A stretch of DNA of 64,000 nucleotides from Oscillospiraceae bacterium (GCA_916988195.3 CAKASQ030000077.1:1-64000); one strand, 5' to 3'; positions 53,901 through 63,307 are shown, numbered from the stretch's first letter. Numbers and translations are program-made. The notes: generated by a model not told the origin, from the letters alone.

Positions 53901-54228
53901 GGTATCCTGTCATTACTGTGACAGTGTTGGTTTTACCCAGATCCCCGGATTCCTGCCGGAAAATCCGTTGAAAAATGCGGAGATGGCCGTGGAGGACGAT
54001 TACGGCATGATCGACGGTATCATCAACAATGGCGCAAAAGAGCCTACGGTGGCAGAGCTGGAACAGCAGACCCGCAACGGTCAGCCCATTTCCCTCATGG
54101 ATTTGGCTACCGCTGCCCATCGGGAGGAACGGGAAAAGAAAAAGTCCGTCATGGAGCAGCTGAAAAGCCAGCCCAAGGCAGAACACAAAAAGACAGCGCC
54201 CAAAAAGAGTGCGGAAAGGGAGATTTGA
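50977..54228 (+). CDS. CHC2 zinc-finger primase fused to an ArdC-like antirestriction protein
   Basis: A 1,083-codon frame with two parts. Residues 1-190 are a primase-type CHC2 zinc finger (CPFHDDKNPSMKV with HCFGCGEDGDVIDF, about 33-65) and a charged linker. From residue 192 a second protein begins: an ArdC-type ssDNA-binding domain (SRFHRYSVNNTMLIYMQKP), a metallopeptidase-like site VHEIAHSKLH (about 408), and long repeat-poor C-terminal domains. The Met at 51550 has AAGGAG 10 bases upstream, so the ArdC part (about 892 residues) can also be made alone. ArdC-type proteins protect incoming ssDNA from restriction. TTRAP follows after 1 base. Confidence 0.85.
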   Translation: MAENVFEAVKQSVSTREAAAFYGIEVKRNGMACCPFHDDKNPSMKVDQRFHCFGCGEDGDVIDFTAKLFNLSPKEAAEKLAQDFGLIYDSQAPPRRRYVRQKTEAQKFRENRQRCYRVLSDYYYLLKKWEADRSPRTPEEEPHPRFVEAIQKKPYVEYLLDLFLYESEEEQKAWIAEHTAEITHLERRLKIMAENKPTNRERLREITDGIEQGIKELFESEKYMRYLSVMSRFHRYSVNNTMLIYMQKPDATLVAGYNKWKDQFERHVKKGEHGITIIAPTPYKKKIEEQKLDPDTKAPILDKDGKIVTEEKEIEIPMFRPVKVFDVSQTDGKPLPELASSLSGNVPNYEAFMEALRRSAPVPITFEAMAADTDGYFSADHQKIAIRQGMSEVQTVSATVHEIAHSKLHDPKKYEMLPSWKVVQESEGGTKHDFKLDFATEKEAEQFASDMDWRYVDENQFEWRLAVEEDATAEKQAIKNRHTEEVEAESISYAVCKYFGIETGENSFGYIASWSQGKELKELRASLETINKTSGTLISDIERHYKEICKERGIDPHAKVEPETAPIEQPTSNLTYYVAECMEFPNLGEYHDNLSLEEAVRIYQEIPAERMNGIKGIGFELKDGSDYEGPFPILTGHTIDLDTIQAIDYYRDNPLVQKAVKELAAAMPEMEVLGADANQQEALFLIDNATYLHIQPCDSGWDYTLYDAASMKELDGGQLDMPELSCMKAVLQICDDNDLSSNSVKYAPLPMIETLQDAAYQQMQAEVRQRTSSSQLPEAQEQALDEYPMPDEQVSTPDMQEYGYSYDGMFPVTRERALELDAAGLTVYVLHEDNTESMVFDPQEIMDHGGLFGVDREEWEKSPQFHEKVMERQEHQQEREQAFLSQNRDCFAIYQVSRDDPQNVRFMNLDWLKSHDISIDRSNYDLIYTAPLRESGTVPEQLEKLYEQFNLQKPADFHSPSMSVSDIVAIKQDGKVSCHYCDSVGFTQIPGFLPENPLKNAEMAVEDDYGMIDGIINNGAKEPTVAELEQQTRNGQPISLMDLATAAHREEREKKKSVMEQLKSQPKAEHKKTAPKKSAEREI

Positions 54229-54229
54229 T

Positions 54230-54445
54230 ATGGGAAACTTTACTTTTGAGGAAATGAACCTGATGTGCATTTACAATACCGGCAGCCGCACCGGACTGAT
54301 CGACAGCCTGCGTGAGATGCGCGGCGAGCTGGCCCCGGAGGAAACCGAGCTGCGGGAGTTGACAGACAGCGCACTGGGCAAGCTCCAGGCCATGAGTGAT
54401 GCCGAGTTTGCCGAGCTGGAGTTGTATCCGGATTTTGACCAGTAA
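54230..54445 (+). CDS. Transposon-transfer assisting protein (TTRAP)
   Basis: A 71-residue acidic protein typical of the TTRAP family: FTFEEMNLMCIYNTGSRT at the N-terminus and AMSDAEFAELELYPDF at the C-terminus. The name comes from clostridial conjugative transposons; the mechanism is unknown. The start is 6 bases after GGGAGA. It is followed by a strong terminator hairpin. Confidence 0.85.
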   Translation: MGNFTFEEMNLMCIYNTGSRTGLIDSLREMRGELAPEETELRELTDSALGKLQAMSDAEFAELELYPDFDQ

Positions 54446-54464
54446 ACACTATAATCGCAGGGAT

Positions 54465-54492
54465 GGGGTGGCAATATGCCACCCCACCTTTT
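54465..54492 (+). terminator. Intrinsic terminator between TTRAP and the helicase gene
   Basis: GGGGTGGCA (54465-54473) pairs perfectly with TGCCACCCC (54477-54485), 3-base loop, then ACCTTTTT. It ends 31 bases before the next start, so the helicase gene needs readthrough or another promoter, which I could not find. Confidence 0.8.
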
Positions 54493-54523
54493 TACCCCAA
54501 AACTGAAAGGAGGACAGAACACT

Positions 54524-57500
54524 ATGCCAACCAAAGCTGAACTATATGCACAGATGGCGGAGAAGGTAACAACGCAGCTCACGGGGAGCTGGCAGGAATG
54601 GGCAGGGTTCCTTACTACGGCAGCCCGACTTTACAAGTACCCGTTCCATGAGCAGTTGATGATCTACGCCCAGCGTCCGGACGCCACCGCCTGTGCAGAG
54701 TACGATTTGTGGAATGAAAAGATGGGCCGGTATGTAAGGCGCGGCTCCAAGGGAATTGCTCTGGTGGACGATTCCGGGGACAGGCCCCGCCTGCGCTATG
54801 TTTTTGATATTTCCGACACCGGAACCCGTGAACATTCCCGCACTCCCTGGCTGTGGCAGCTGGAGGAGAGCCATTTGGATTCGGTGCAGGCCATGCTTGA
54901 GCGCACCTATGATGTTTCCGGTGATGACCTCGCCGGACAGCTCACGGAGGTAGCCGGAAAACTGGCTGAGGAATACTGGACGGAGCATCAGCAAGACTTC
55001 TTCTATATCGTTGACGGTTCCTTTTTGGAGGAATATGATGAGTTTAACATCGGAGTACAGTTCAAGGCAGCAGCCACCGTCAGCATCACTTACGCTTTGA
55101 TGTCCCGCTGCGGACTGGAGCCAGAACGCTACTTCGACCACGAAGATTTCATGGCAATCTTTGATTTCAACACCCCGTCCACCATCGGAGCGCTGGGAAC
55201 AGCGGTCAGCCAGATCAACCAGCAGGTGCTGCGGCAGATCGGCGTTACCGTCCGAAATGCAGAGCGCGAAGCCAACCAAGAAAGGAGCAAACAAGATGAA
55301 CAATCCCATGACCTATATCCAGAACGGAGACTATCTGATTCCCGACCTGAAGCTGAGCCAGCAGCCGGAGAAACCCTTGGGCAAGTACGGAAGGATGAGG
55401 AAAACCTACCTGAAGGAACACCGTCCCATCCTCTACAACCAGATGCTGCTGAGCGAGAAGTTGTACCCGCACCTTCTGGAGATCGACGAGACCGCCCAGA
55501 GCAGACTGGAGCAGATGATGCCCCAGCTGGCGAAGGAAGCGGGAGCCACCGAGGACCTGAAAGCCAGCGATCCCATGAAGTGGGTGGGGCTGATGAACAC
55601 CTGCAAAGCTCAGGCCGAGGAGATCCTGATGGCGGAGCTTATCAACAGCTGACTCTAAACCTGTTCCTCTCCGAAGCGGAACAGATCCAATCCATAGATG
55701 AAGCAGAGAATGTAGCGCATACATCCTCTGCTTTTTCTTTTACCCAAAATGACATCGACCATGTGCTGCGTTTGGGCGGCAATACAGACCGTCAAAGGGA
55801 GCGTGTGGTTGCAGCCTTTGAAAAGCAGAAAACCACCGCTGAGATTGCCGAGATACTGAAAACGCTGTACCACGGCGGCAATGGCCTTGGCAGTGTGAGC
55901 GCATGGTATGCCGAGGATGGTATCCATCTTTCACATGGGAAGTCTGTCCGTTATGACAGGTCTGCCCAGGTCATTTCCTGGGAGAGTGCCGCAGAGCGTA
56001 TCGGGGAGCTTTTGGAAAGTGGTCAGTTTGCCTCCAATGTGGAGCTTGCAGAAGCGGCAGGCTATGAACGCTCCCTCCTCTCGGAAAAGCTCTGGCATCT
56101 GTATCACGATCTCAGTGAGGACGCCAGAAAAGGCGGATATTTGTCCTGCCTGTCAGAGATCAAAGGCAATGGTTTCCCGGAGGAGACCCGCCGCCTGATG
56201 GAGCAGCTGAGTGAACCGGCTTTCCGCCAGACCCTCAAGGAAGAATACGCCGCCTTCTGGACTGCCTATCAGCAGGACCGTGACCTGTTGCGTTTTCACT
56301 ATCATAGACCGAGGGAGATCTGGGAGAACCTGAAGGACCTTGACCTGCCCCGCAGGACCTTTTCTTCAGAGCTTTCCCAAGTGCCAACCGTCCAGCACTT
56401 TATTACCGAGGATGAGATCGACGCCGCCATGACCGGCGGAAGCAGTTTCGCCGGAGGAAAAGGCCGTATCTATGCGTTCTTCATGGAAAACCATACGGAT
56501 AAGGAAAAAGTGAGATTCCTCAAAGACGAGTATGGCATTGGCGGACGCTCTCATGCCCTGTCCGGCGCAACACACAGCGGCGAAGATCACGACGGGAAAG
56601 GGTTGCACTATAAAAAGCAGGACTGCCCGGATGTTCACTTGAACTGGGAAAAGGTTGCCAAGCGCATTACCTCTCTTGTCCAGAAAGGCCGCTATCTTAC
56701 CGAACAGGAACAGGCGCAGTATGACAAAATCCAGGCTGAAAAGGAATTGGCAGAAGAAGATGCCATCCAAGCCCAGCAGCCGGAGGTGGAGGAAGAAACG
56801 CCAAAGCCTACCCTTCGGGAGCAGTTTGAGCAGTATAAGACTGTGGTGACTGCCGCCATTTCCGAGGATGCCGCATACCGCAATGCCTGCGGGCATTCTG
56901 ACCGTGAAAATGTTGTCATCGAGGGCAATGCCGCTGTGCGCCGTGCGGTCCTTGGTTCTAAGGATATGGAGCTGATTCGCCTCTATTCGGATGTGCCGGA
57001 GTTCCGACAGCGACTGCACCGGGAAGTGATCGACGAAACCTATCCAAAGCTCCATGAACTTCTGCGCCCTCTTTCTCAGGAAGATATTGATACTGCCATT
57101 TGTGCATGGAACGGCAATATCGAGAGTAAACATGCTGTCGTCCGTTATATGAAAGACCATGCAAGAGAGAAAGATACCGCTGCATGGCTGGCTCAGGAAT
57201 ACAGTGGCAGCAACATCCCGTTCGTTGTCCGTGCCGGAAGCCCGGAGGAAACGCAGCTGCCCTGGCCGAAGGTACAGCGCAGGCTTGCCCAGCTGATTCA
57301 GGAGGACCGGTTCTATACCGAAGAAGAACAGGAACGTTTTGACAACATCGACCCCATCGCCATCCGGGAAGCCCTGGAGGAAAGAGGGATTGTCAACGGA
57401 CAGGTGGCAGACACGGAAAAACTGGACAATGCCCCGTTTATCCAACAGGTGATGTCAGATGCCGAGCAGATCGCAGATGCCGAGACAGAGCAGACTTCCA

Positions 57501-60500
57501 AAGTTTCCATTTCCGATGAGGAATATGACGCAGTTCGCCGCCCAATTCCGCAAAGAACCTCCTATGACCCAGCCGCCCCGGTCTATGCCGTGGGCGATAC
57601 CGTGTATATCGAGGATGACGCCTATCAGATCACCGAGCTGCGGGAGGACACCGTACAGCTTCTGCCCACCGGGATGGTATATCCCATCTACCGGGCAGAG
57701 CGCAAAGAACAGTTCGAGCAGCTGCTTCGGGCAGACCGCCGCAATGCTTACTATACCGAATTTCTTCCTATTGACCCGGACAAGGCAGATCAGGACTTGC
57801 GGGATGTATTGGCTCATGGACTGATGGATGAAGCGGATAAAAAGCAGATTTTCACGCTGCTGCAATCCGGCAGGAGCAACAGCGAGATCGCCTACTGGCT
57901 GAGCAGAGCCTATTCCGGTGAGATCGAGACACTGAATCTGGAGACCGGCGATATTGCCGATTACCGTACCACGGCACAGGGCATAGAACTGGAAGTCATG
58001 GATGCAGAGGAAAAGCGTCTGGCTATGCTGTATTTCCGCTGGGATGAAGTTGCGCCTTTGCTGCGCGGGATGTATGCCCGTCAGCAGGACGGTTTTGGAC
58101 AGGAACAGCCCCAACCGACTACCGAATCCCCGACCTTCCATTCCGAGACCATGGCCGTCTATCCGGGCGATAAGAACCATCTACCTTATGATGTGGTGGT
58201 GGAACAGCTGCATATCGAGGAGCCGGAGCCGCCAGCACCTGTGACAGAGCCGGAGAAAACCTTTGAGGAAGTGCTGGACGAACACTCGGTTTCCATTCAG
58301 GTCAATGGCCAGTGGCAGACCTTCCCCAATGCCAAAGCTGCCGAGGAAGCCTCCTATGAGGAATACAAGGCCAACCTGCGCCGCAATGCACAGAACTTCC
58401 GTATTACCGATGAGCATTTGGGTGAAGGCGGTCCGAAAGCCAAGTTCCAGGCAAATATCAATGCGATTCGTTTGCTGAAAGAACTGGAAGTTGCCGGACA
58501 GCAGGCAAGCCCCGAACAGCAGGAGGTTCTTTCTCGATACGTGGGCTGGGGCGGTCTCTCTGATGCTTTTGACCCGGAGAAACCGGCATGGGCTTTAGAG
58601 TATGCCCAGCTAAAAGAACTGCTGACCCGGTCGGAATATGCCGCCGCCAGAAGCTCTACCCTCAACGCCCATTACACCAGCCCTACGGTCATTCAGGCCA
58701 TCTATGAAGCGGTGGACCGTATGGGATTTGAGACCGGAAATATTCTGGAGCCGTCTATGGGTGTGGGCAATTTCTTTGGTATGCTGCCGGAGAAAATACG
58801 AAACAGCCATTTGTACGGCGTGGAGCTGGACCCTGTTTCCGGGCGCATCGCAAAGCAGCTCTATCCCAAGGCGGACATCACAGTAGGAGGCTTTGAGACC
58901 ACCGATAGGCGTGACTTCTTTGACCTTGCCATCGGCAATGTGCCGTTCGGTCAGTATCAGGTCAACGACAAAGCCTACAACAAGCTGAATTTCAGTATTC
59001 ATAACTACTTTTTCGCCAAAGCACTCGACCAGGTGCGTCCCGGCGGCGTGGTAGCTTTTGTGACCTCCCGATATACCATGGACGCCAAGGATTCCACCGT
59101 GCGCCGCTATCTTGCCCAGCGTGCCGAGCTGCTGGGAGCCATCCGTCTGCCCAATGACGCTTTCAAGAAAAACGCTGGTGCAGAGGTCGTTTCGGACATC
59201 ATTTTCCTGCAAAAGCGTGACCGTCCGTTGGACATCGTGCCGGAGTGGACGCAGACCGGACAGACGCAGGATGGATTTGCCATTAACCGCTACTTCCTGG
59301 ACCACCCGGAAATGGTGCTGGGCCGACAGGAACCGGAAAGCACCGCCCATGGCATGGACTACACCGTGAATCCCATTGAGGGGCTGGAGCTTGCCGATCA
59401 GCTGCATGATGCTGTGAAGTACATTCATGGGACTTATCAGGAGGCAGAGCTGCCGGAGCTGGGCGAAGGCGAAGCCATTGACACCTCCATTCCTGCCGAT
59501 CCTAATGTGAAGAACTATTCCTATGCCATTGTAGACGGGCAGGTGTACTACCGGGAAAACAGCCGCATGGTGCGCCCGGATCTCAACACCACTGCAGAAG
59601 CCCGCGTAAAAGGTCTTGTGGGACTGCGGGATTGTGTGCAGGAACTGATCGACCTTCAGATGGATGCAGCGGTTCCGGACAGCACCATTACCCAAAAGCA
59701 GGCGGAACTGAACAGCCTCTATGATAGCTTTTCTGCAAAATATGGCCTTATCAATGACCGTGCAAACCGACTGGCCTATGCAGACGATTCTTCCTATTAC
59801 CTGCTCTGTGCGCTGGAAGTCATCGACGAGGACGGGAAACTGGAACGTAAGGCAGATATGTTCACCAAGCGGACCATCAAGCCCCATCAGGCGGTGGCTG
59901 TGGTGGATACGGCAAGTGAAGCACTGGCGGTGTCCATCTCGGAAAAAGCCTGCGTGGATATGGACTATATGAGCCAGCTTACCGGAAAAACAAAAGAAGA
60001 ACTGGCCGGAGAGCTGCAAGGCGTAATCTTCCGTGTACCGGGACAGTTGGAGCAGGACGGAACGCCCCATTATGTGACTGCTGATGAATACCTTTCCGGC
60101 AATGTACGCCGAAAACTGCGTCAGGCGCAGCGGGCGGCACAGCAGGACCCTTCTTTTGCAGTCAATGTGGAAGCCCTTACCGCCGCCCAGCCCAAAGACC
60201 TGGATGCGTCGGAGATCGAGGTGCGTCTGGGCGCTACATGGATCGACAAGGAATATATCCAGCAGTTTATGTATGAGACCTTTAATACCCCGTTTTATCT
60301 CCAGCGCAGTATCGGGGTCAACTATTCGTCCTTTACTGCTGAATGGCAGATCAAGGGGAAATCTTCTGTATCCTACAACGATGTGGCAGCTTATACCACC
60401 TACGGAACCAGCCGTGCCAATGCCTACAAGATTTTGGAGGACAGCCTGAACCTGCGGGATGTCCGCATCTATGACACCATAGAGGACGCAGACGGAAAAG

Positions 60501-63307
60501 AGCGCCGCGTACTGAACGCCAAGGAGACCACCCTGGCTGCTCAAAAACAGCAGGCGATCCGGGAAGCCTTTAGGGACTGGATCTGGAGAGACCCGGAGCG
60601 TCGCCAGACTTTGGTGCGCCAGTACAACGAAGAAATGAACGCTACCCGTCCCCGCGAGTATGATGGCAGCCATATCACTTTTGGCGGCATGAACCCGGCC
60701 ATTACCCTGCGGGAACACCAGAAAAGCGCCATCGCCCATGTGCTGTATGGAGGAAATACCCTGTTGGCACATGAAGTAGGCGCAGGCAAAACTTTTGAAA
60801 TGGTAGCTGCTTCGATGGAAGCCAAACGCCTGGGACTGTGCCAGAAATCTCTCTTTGTGGTTCCAAACCATCTGACCGAGCAGTGGGCGTCGGAGTTTCT
60901 GCGTCTCTATCCTTCCGCCAATATCTTAGTTACCACAAAAAAGGACTTTGAGACCCATAACCGAAAGAAGTTCTGCGCTCGTATTGCGACGGGTGATTAT
61001 GATGCCATTATCATGGGACACAGTCAGTTTGAGCGTATCCCCATCAGCCGGGAGCGTCAGGAACGGCTTCTTTATGAACAGATCGACGAGATCACTGAGG
61101 GGATTGCAGAGGTACAGGCCAGTGGCGGCGAGCGTTTTACCGTCAAGCAGCTGGAGCGTACCAGAAAGTCTCTGGAAGCCAGACTGGAAAAGCTGCAAGC
61201 CGAAGGGCGAAAAGACGATGTGGTAACCTTCGAGCAGCTGGGTGTGGACCGTTTGTTTGTGGACGAGGCCCACAACTACAAAAACCTGTTTTTATACACC
61301 AAAATGCGGAATGTGGCAGGTCTCTCCACCAGCGATGCCCAAAAGTCCAGCGATATGTTCGCCAAGTGCCGCTATATGGACGAGATCACCGGAAACCGTG
61401 GCGTGATTTTTGCCACCGGCACACCGGTCAGCAACTCCATGACCGAGCTTTACACCATGCAGCGTTACCTTCAGTATGAACGCCTGCAAGAACTGAACAT
61501 GACCCACTTCGACTGCTGGGCTTCCCGATTTGGGGAGACCGTCACAGCATTGGAGCTGGCGCCGGAGGGAACCGGCTACCGGGCAAGAACGAGATTCAGC
61601 AAGTTCTTTAACCTGCCGGAGCTGATGAACCTGTTCAAAGAAGTGGCGGACATCAAGACCGCCGACCAACTGAACCTGCCCACCCCGGAGGTGGAATACC
61701 ACAACATCGTGGCGCAGCCTACCGAACATCAGCAGGAAATGGTCAAGGCCCTTTCGGAGCGCGCATCGCTGGTACACAGCGGAACCGTTGACCCGTCCCA
61801 GGACAATATGCTCAAGATTACCTCGGATGGCCGTAAGCTGGGCCTGGACCAGAGAATCGTCAACCAGATGCTGCCGGATGAACCTGGCACAAAGGTCAAT
61901 CAGTGCGTGGACAACATCATGCAGATCTGGCGGGATGGCAAAGCTGACAAGCTGACCCAGCTGGTGTTCTGCGACATTTCTACACCGCAGGCAAAAGCTC
62001 CTGCAAGCAAGGCGGCGAAAACGCTGGATAATCCACTGCTTCACGCATTGGAAGGCGCTGTGCCTCTGCCGGAGCAGGAACCGGTCTTTACGGTATATGA
62101 CGATATTCGTCAGAAACTTATTGCTCAGGGAATGCCTGCCGACCAGATCGCTTTTATCCATGAAGCCAATACCGAAGTGCGGAAAAAGGAGCTGTTCTCT
62201 AAGGTCCGTACCGGTCAGGTGCGTGTCCTATTAGGCAGCACCGCCAAGATGGGCGCAGGCACCAATGTGCAGGACCGTCTGGTGGCACTGCATGACCTGG
62301 ACTGTCCGTGGAGGCCGGGAGACCTTGCCCAGCGCAAGGGCCGTATCGAGCGCCAGGGTAACCAGAATCCTCTTGTCCATGTGTACCGCTATGTGACCGA
62401 AGGAACCTTTGACGCATACCTCTGGCAGACGGTGGAGAATAAACAAAAATTCATCAGCCAGATCATGACCAGCAAAAGTCCGGTTCGCTCCTGCGATGAT
62501 GTGGATGAAACAGCCCTCAGTTTTGCCGAGATCAAAGCTCTGTGCGCCGGAGATCCCCGCATCAAGGAGCGTATGGATTTGGATGTGGAGGTATCCCGCC
62601 TGAAGCTGATGAAAGCCGACCACCAGAGCAAGCAATATCGTCTGGAGGACCAGCTACTCAAATACTTCCCGGAGGAAATTGAAAAGCACAAAGGTTTTAT
62701 CATGGGCTTTGAATCTGACCTGGAGGTTTTGGCAGTTCACCCGCACCCGGAGGACGGTTTTGCTGGTATGGAAATCCGCGGCGATCTGCTGACCGATAAG
62801 GAGAACGCCGGCGCAGCCCTTTTGGATGCCTGCAAGGAGGTCAAAACCTCCGATCCGGTGCAGATCGGCAGCTACCGGGGCTATGCCATATCCGTGGAAT
62901 TTTCCGCTTGGAAACAGGAGTATACGCTCCTGCTGAAAGGACAGATGACCCACCGGGCAACCCTTGGTACAGACCCGCGCGGAAATCTTACCCGTATCGA
63001 CAACGCACTGGCGCAGATGCCCCAGCGTTTGGAAGCGGTCAAAAATCAGCTGGAGAACCTTTACCAGCAGCAGGCCGCAGCCAAGGAGGAAGTAGGAAAG
63101 CCGTTCCCCTTTGAGGACGATCTGCGGGTCAAGTCCGCCCGTCTGGTGGAACTGGACACCTTGCTGAACATTGACGGCAAGGGTCATGCCCAGCCGGAAA
63201 CTGTGGTTGCCAAGAGTGCGCGGCCATCGGTGCTGGACAGCCTGAAACGCCCTATGCCGCCACGCAGCCTTGAAAAGAAACCAAAACAACACGAGGAGGT
63301 ACGATGA
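54524..63307 (+). CDS. Giant DNA methylase / SNF2-like helicase of the ICE
   Basis: A 2,927-residue protein. Residues 1-255 form an ArdC-like N-domain. Residues ~258-377 are a Glu/Gly/Pro/Arg/Asp-rich linker that is read over the tnpV gene at 55296. A charged middle follows. An N6-adenine methyltransferase-like domain has LEPSMGVGNFFGM (about 1406) and AIGNVPFGQYQ (about 1470). A DEAD/SNF2 helicase has Walker A AHEVGAGKTFEM (about 2083), VDEAHNYKNL (about 2246), GTPVSNSMTELY and the C-lobe GAGTNVQDR...GRIERQGNQ (about 2576). It may protect or remodel ICE DNA in the recipient. The start at 54524 follows AAAGGAGG by 10 bases; its stop overlaps the next gene. Confidence 0.92.
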   Translation: MPTKAELYAQMAEKVTTQLTGSWQEWAGFLTTAARLYKYPFHEQLMIYAQRPDATACAEYDLWNEKMGRYVRRGSKGIALVDDSGDRPRLRYVFDISDTGTREHSRTPWLWQLEESHLDSVQAMLERTYDVSGDDLAGQLTEVAGKLAEEYWTEHQQDFFYIVDGSFLEEYDEFNIGVQFKAAATVSITYALMSRCGLEPERYFDHEDFMAIFDFNTPSTIGALGTAVSQINQQVLRQIGVTVRNAEREANQERSKQDEQSHDLYPERRLSDSRPEAEPAAGETLGQVRKDEENLPEGTPSHPLQPDAAEREVVPAPSGDRRDRPEQTGADDAPAGEGSGSHRGPESQRSHEVGGADEHLQSSGRGDPDGGAYQQLTLNLFLSEAEQIQSIDEAENVAHTSSAFSFTQNDIDHVLRLGGNTDRQRERVVAAFEKQKTTAEIAEILKTLYHGGNGLGSVSAWYAEDGIHLSHGKSVRYDRSAQVISWESAAERIGELLESGQFASNVELAEAAGYERSLLSEKLWHLYHDLSEDARKGGYLSCLSEIKGNGFPEETRRLMEQLSEPAFRQTLKEEYAAFWTAYQQDRDLLRFHYHRPREIWENLKDLDLPRRTFSSELSQVPTVQHFITEDEIDAAMTGGSSFAGGKGRIYAFFMENHTDKEKVRFLKDEYGIGGRSHALSGATHSGEDHDGKGLHYKKQDCPDVHLNWEKVAKRITSLVQKGRYLTEQEQAQYDKIQAEKELAEEDAIQAQQPEVEEETPKPTLREQFEQYKTVVTAAISEDAAYRNACGHSDRENVVIEGNAAVRRAVLGSKDMELIRLYSDVPEFRQRLHREVIDETYPKLHELLRPLSQEDIDTAICAWNGNIESKHAVVRYMKDHAREKDTAAWLAQEYSGSNIPFVVRAGSPEETQLPWPKVQRRLAQLIQEDRFYTEEEQERFDNIDPIAIREALEERGIVNGQVADTEKLDNAPFIQQVMSDAEQIADAETEQTSKVSISDEEYDAVRRPIPQRTSYDPAAPVYAVGDTVYIEDDAYQITELREDTVQLLPTGMVYPIYRAERKEQFEQLLRADRRNAYYTEFLPIDPDKADQDLRDVLAHGLMDEADKKQIFTLLQSGRSNSEIAYWLSRAYSGEIETLNLETGDIADYRTTAQGIELEVMDAEEKRLAMLYFRWDEVAPLLRGMYARQQDGFGQEQPQPTTESPTFHSETMAVYPGDKNHLPYDVVVEQLHIEEPEPPAPVTEPEKTFEEVLDEHSVSIQVNGQWQTFPNAKAAEEASYEEYKANLRRNAQNFRITDEHLGEGGPKAKFQANINAIRLLKELEVAGQQASPEQQEVLSRYVGWGGLSDAFDPEKPAWALEYAQLKELLTRSEYAAARSSTLNAHYTSPTVIQAIYEAVDRMGFETGNILEPSMGVGNFFGMLPEKIRNSHLYGVELDPVSGRIAKQLYPKADITVGGFETTDRRDFFDLAIGNVPFGQYQVNDKAYNKLNFSIHNYFFAKALDQVRPGGVVAFVTSRYTMDAKDSTVRRYLAQRAELLGAIRLPNDAFKKNAGAEVVSDIIFLQKRDRPLDIVPEWTQTGQTQDGFAINRYFLDHPEMVLGRQEPESTAHGMDYTVNPIEGLELADQLHDAVKYIHGTYQEAELPELGEGEAIDTSIPADPNVKNYSYAIVDGQVYYRENSRMVRPDLNTTAEARVKGLVGLRDCVQELIDLQMDAAVPDSTITQKQAELNSLYDSFSAKYGLINDRANRLAYADDSSYYLLCALEVIDEDGKLERKADMFTKRTIKPHQAVAVVDTASEALAVSISEKACVDMDYMSQLTGKTKEELAGELQGVIFRVPGQLEQDGTPHYVTADEYLSGNVRRKLRQAQRAAQQDPSFAVNVEALTAAQPKDLDASEIEVRLGATWIDKEYIQQFMYETFNTPFYLQRSIGVNYSSFTAEWQIKGKSSVSYNDVAAYTTYGTSRANAYKILEDSLNLRDVRIYDTIEDADGKERRVLNAKETTLAAQKQQAIREAFRDWIWRDPERRQTLVRQYNEEMNATRPREYDGSHITFGGMNPAITLREHQKSAIAHVLYGGNTLLAHEVGAGKTFEMVAASMEAKRLGLCQKSLFVVPNHLTEQWASEFLRLYPSANILVTTKKDFETHNRKKFCARIATGDYDAIIMGHSQFERIPISRERQERLLYEQIDEITEGIAEVQASGGERFTVKQLERTRKSLEARLEKLQAEGRKDDVVTFEQLGVDRLFVDEAHNYKNLFLYTKMRNVAGLSTSDAQKSSDMFAKCRYMDEITGNRGVIFATGTPVSNSMTELYTMQRYLQYERLQELNMTHFDCWASRFGETVTALELAPEGTGYRARTRFSKFFNLPELMNLFKEVADIKTADQLNLPTPEVEYHNIVAQPTEHQQEMVKALSERASLVHSGTVDPSQDNMLKITSDGRKLGLDQRIVNQMLPDEPGTKVNQCVDNIMQIWRDGKADKLTQLVFCDISTPQAKAPASKAAKTLDNPLLHALEGAVPLPEQEPVFTVYDDIRQKLIAQGMPADQIAFIHEANTEVRKKELFSKVRTGQVRVLLGSTAKMGAGTNVQDRLVALHDLDCPWRPGDLAQRKGRIERQGNQNPLVHVYRYVTEGTFDAYLWQTVENKQKFISQIMTSKSPVRSCDDVDETALSFAEIKALCAGDPRIKERMDLDVEVSRLKLMKADHQSKQYRLEDQLLKYFPEEIEKHKGFIMGFESDLEVLAVHPHPEDGFAGMEIRGDLLTDKENAGAALLDACKEVKTSDPVQIGSYRGYAISVEFSAWKQEYTLLLKGQMTHRATLGTDPRGNLTRIDNALAQMPQRLEAVKNQLENLYQQQAAAKEEVGKPFPFEDDLRVKSARLVELDTLLNIDGKGHAQPETVVAKSARPSVLDSLKRPMPPRSLEKKPKQHEEVR
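55296..55652 (+). CDS. tnpV: Second TnpV gene, embedded in another frame of the helicase ORF
   Basis: A 118-codon ORF shifted +1 against the surrounding helicase frame. Its product matches the TnpV at 34105 along its length: YIQNGDYLIP, KPLGKYGRMRKTYLKE, HRPILYNQ, EIDETAQSR and CKAQAEEILMAEL. AAAGGAG lies 8 bases before the ATG, as in a real gene. Both frames are therefore open over 357 bases, and the TnpV frame carries the family homology. The helicase frame gives only a low-complexity linker. Whether the protein is made is unproven. Confidence 0.8.
   Translation: MNNPMTYIQNGDYLIPDLKLSQQPEKPLGKYGRMRKTYLKEHRPILYNQMLLSEKLYPHLLEIDETAQSRLEQMMPQLAKEAGATEDLKASDPMKWVGLMNTCKAQAEEILMAELINS

Noticed and set aside
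55245-55724. Third open frame on the minus strand across the embedded tnpV
   Set aside because: The stretch is open in three frames, but the minus frame shows no similarity to any family and no binding site; only the helicase and TnpV frames have support.
58610-60871. 753-codon minus-strand ORF opposite the helicase gene
   Set aside because: It is a shadow of the long helicase frame with high-GC codon bias; no domain and no operon context.
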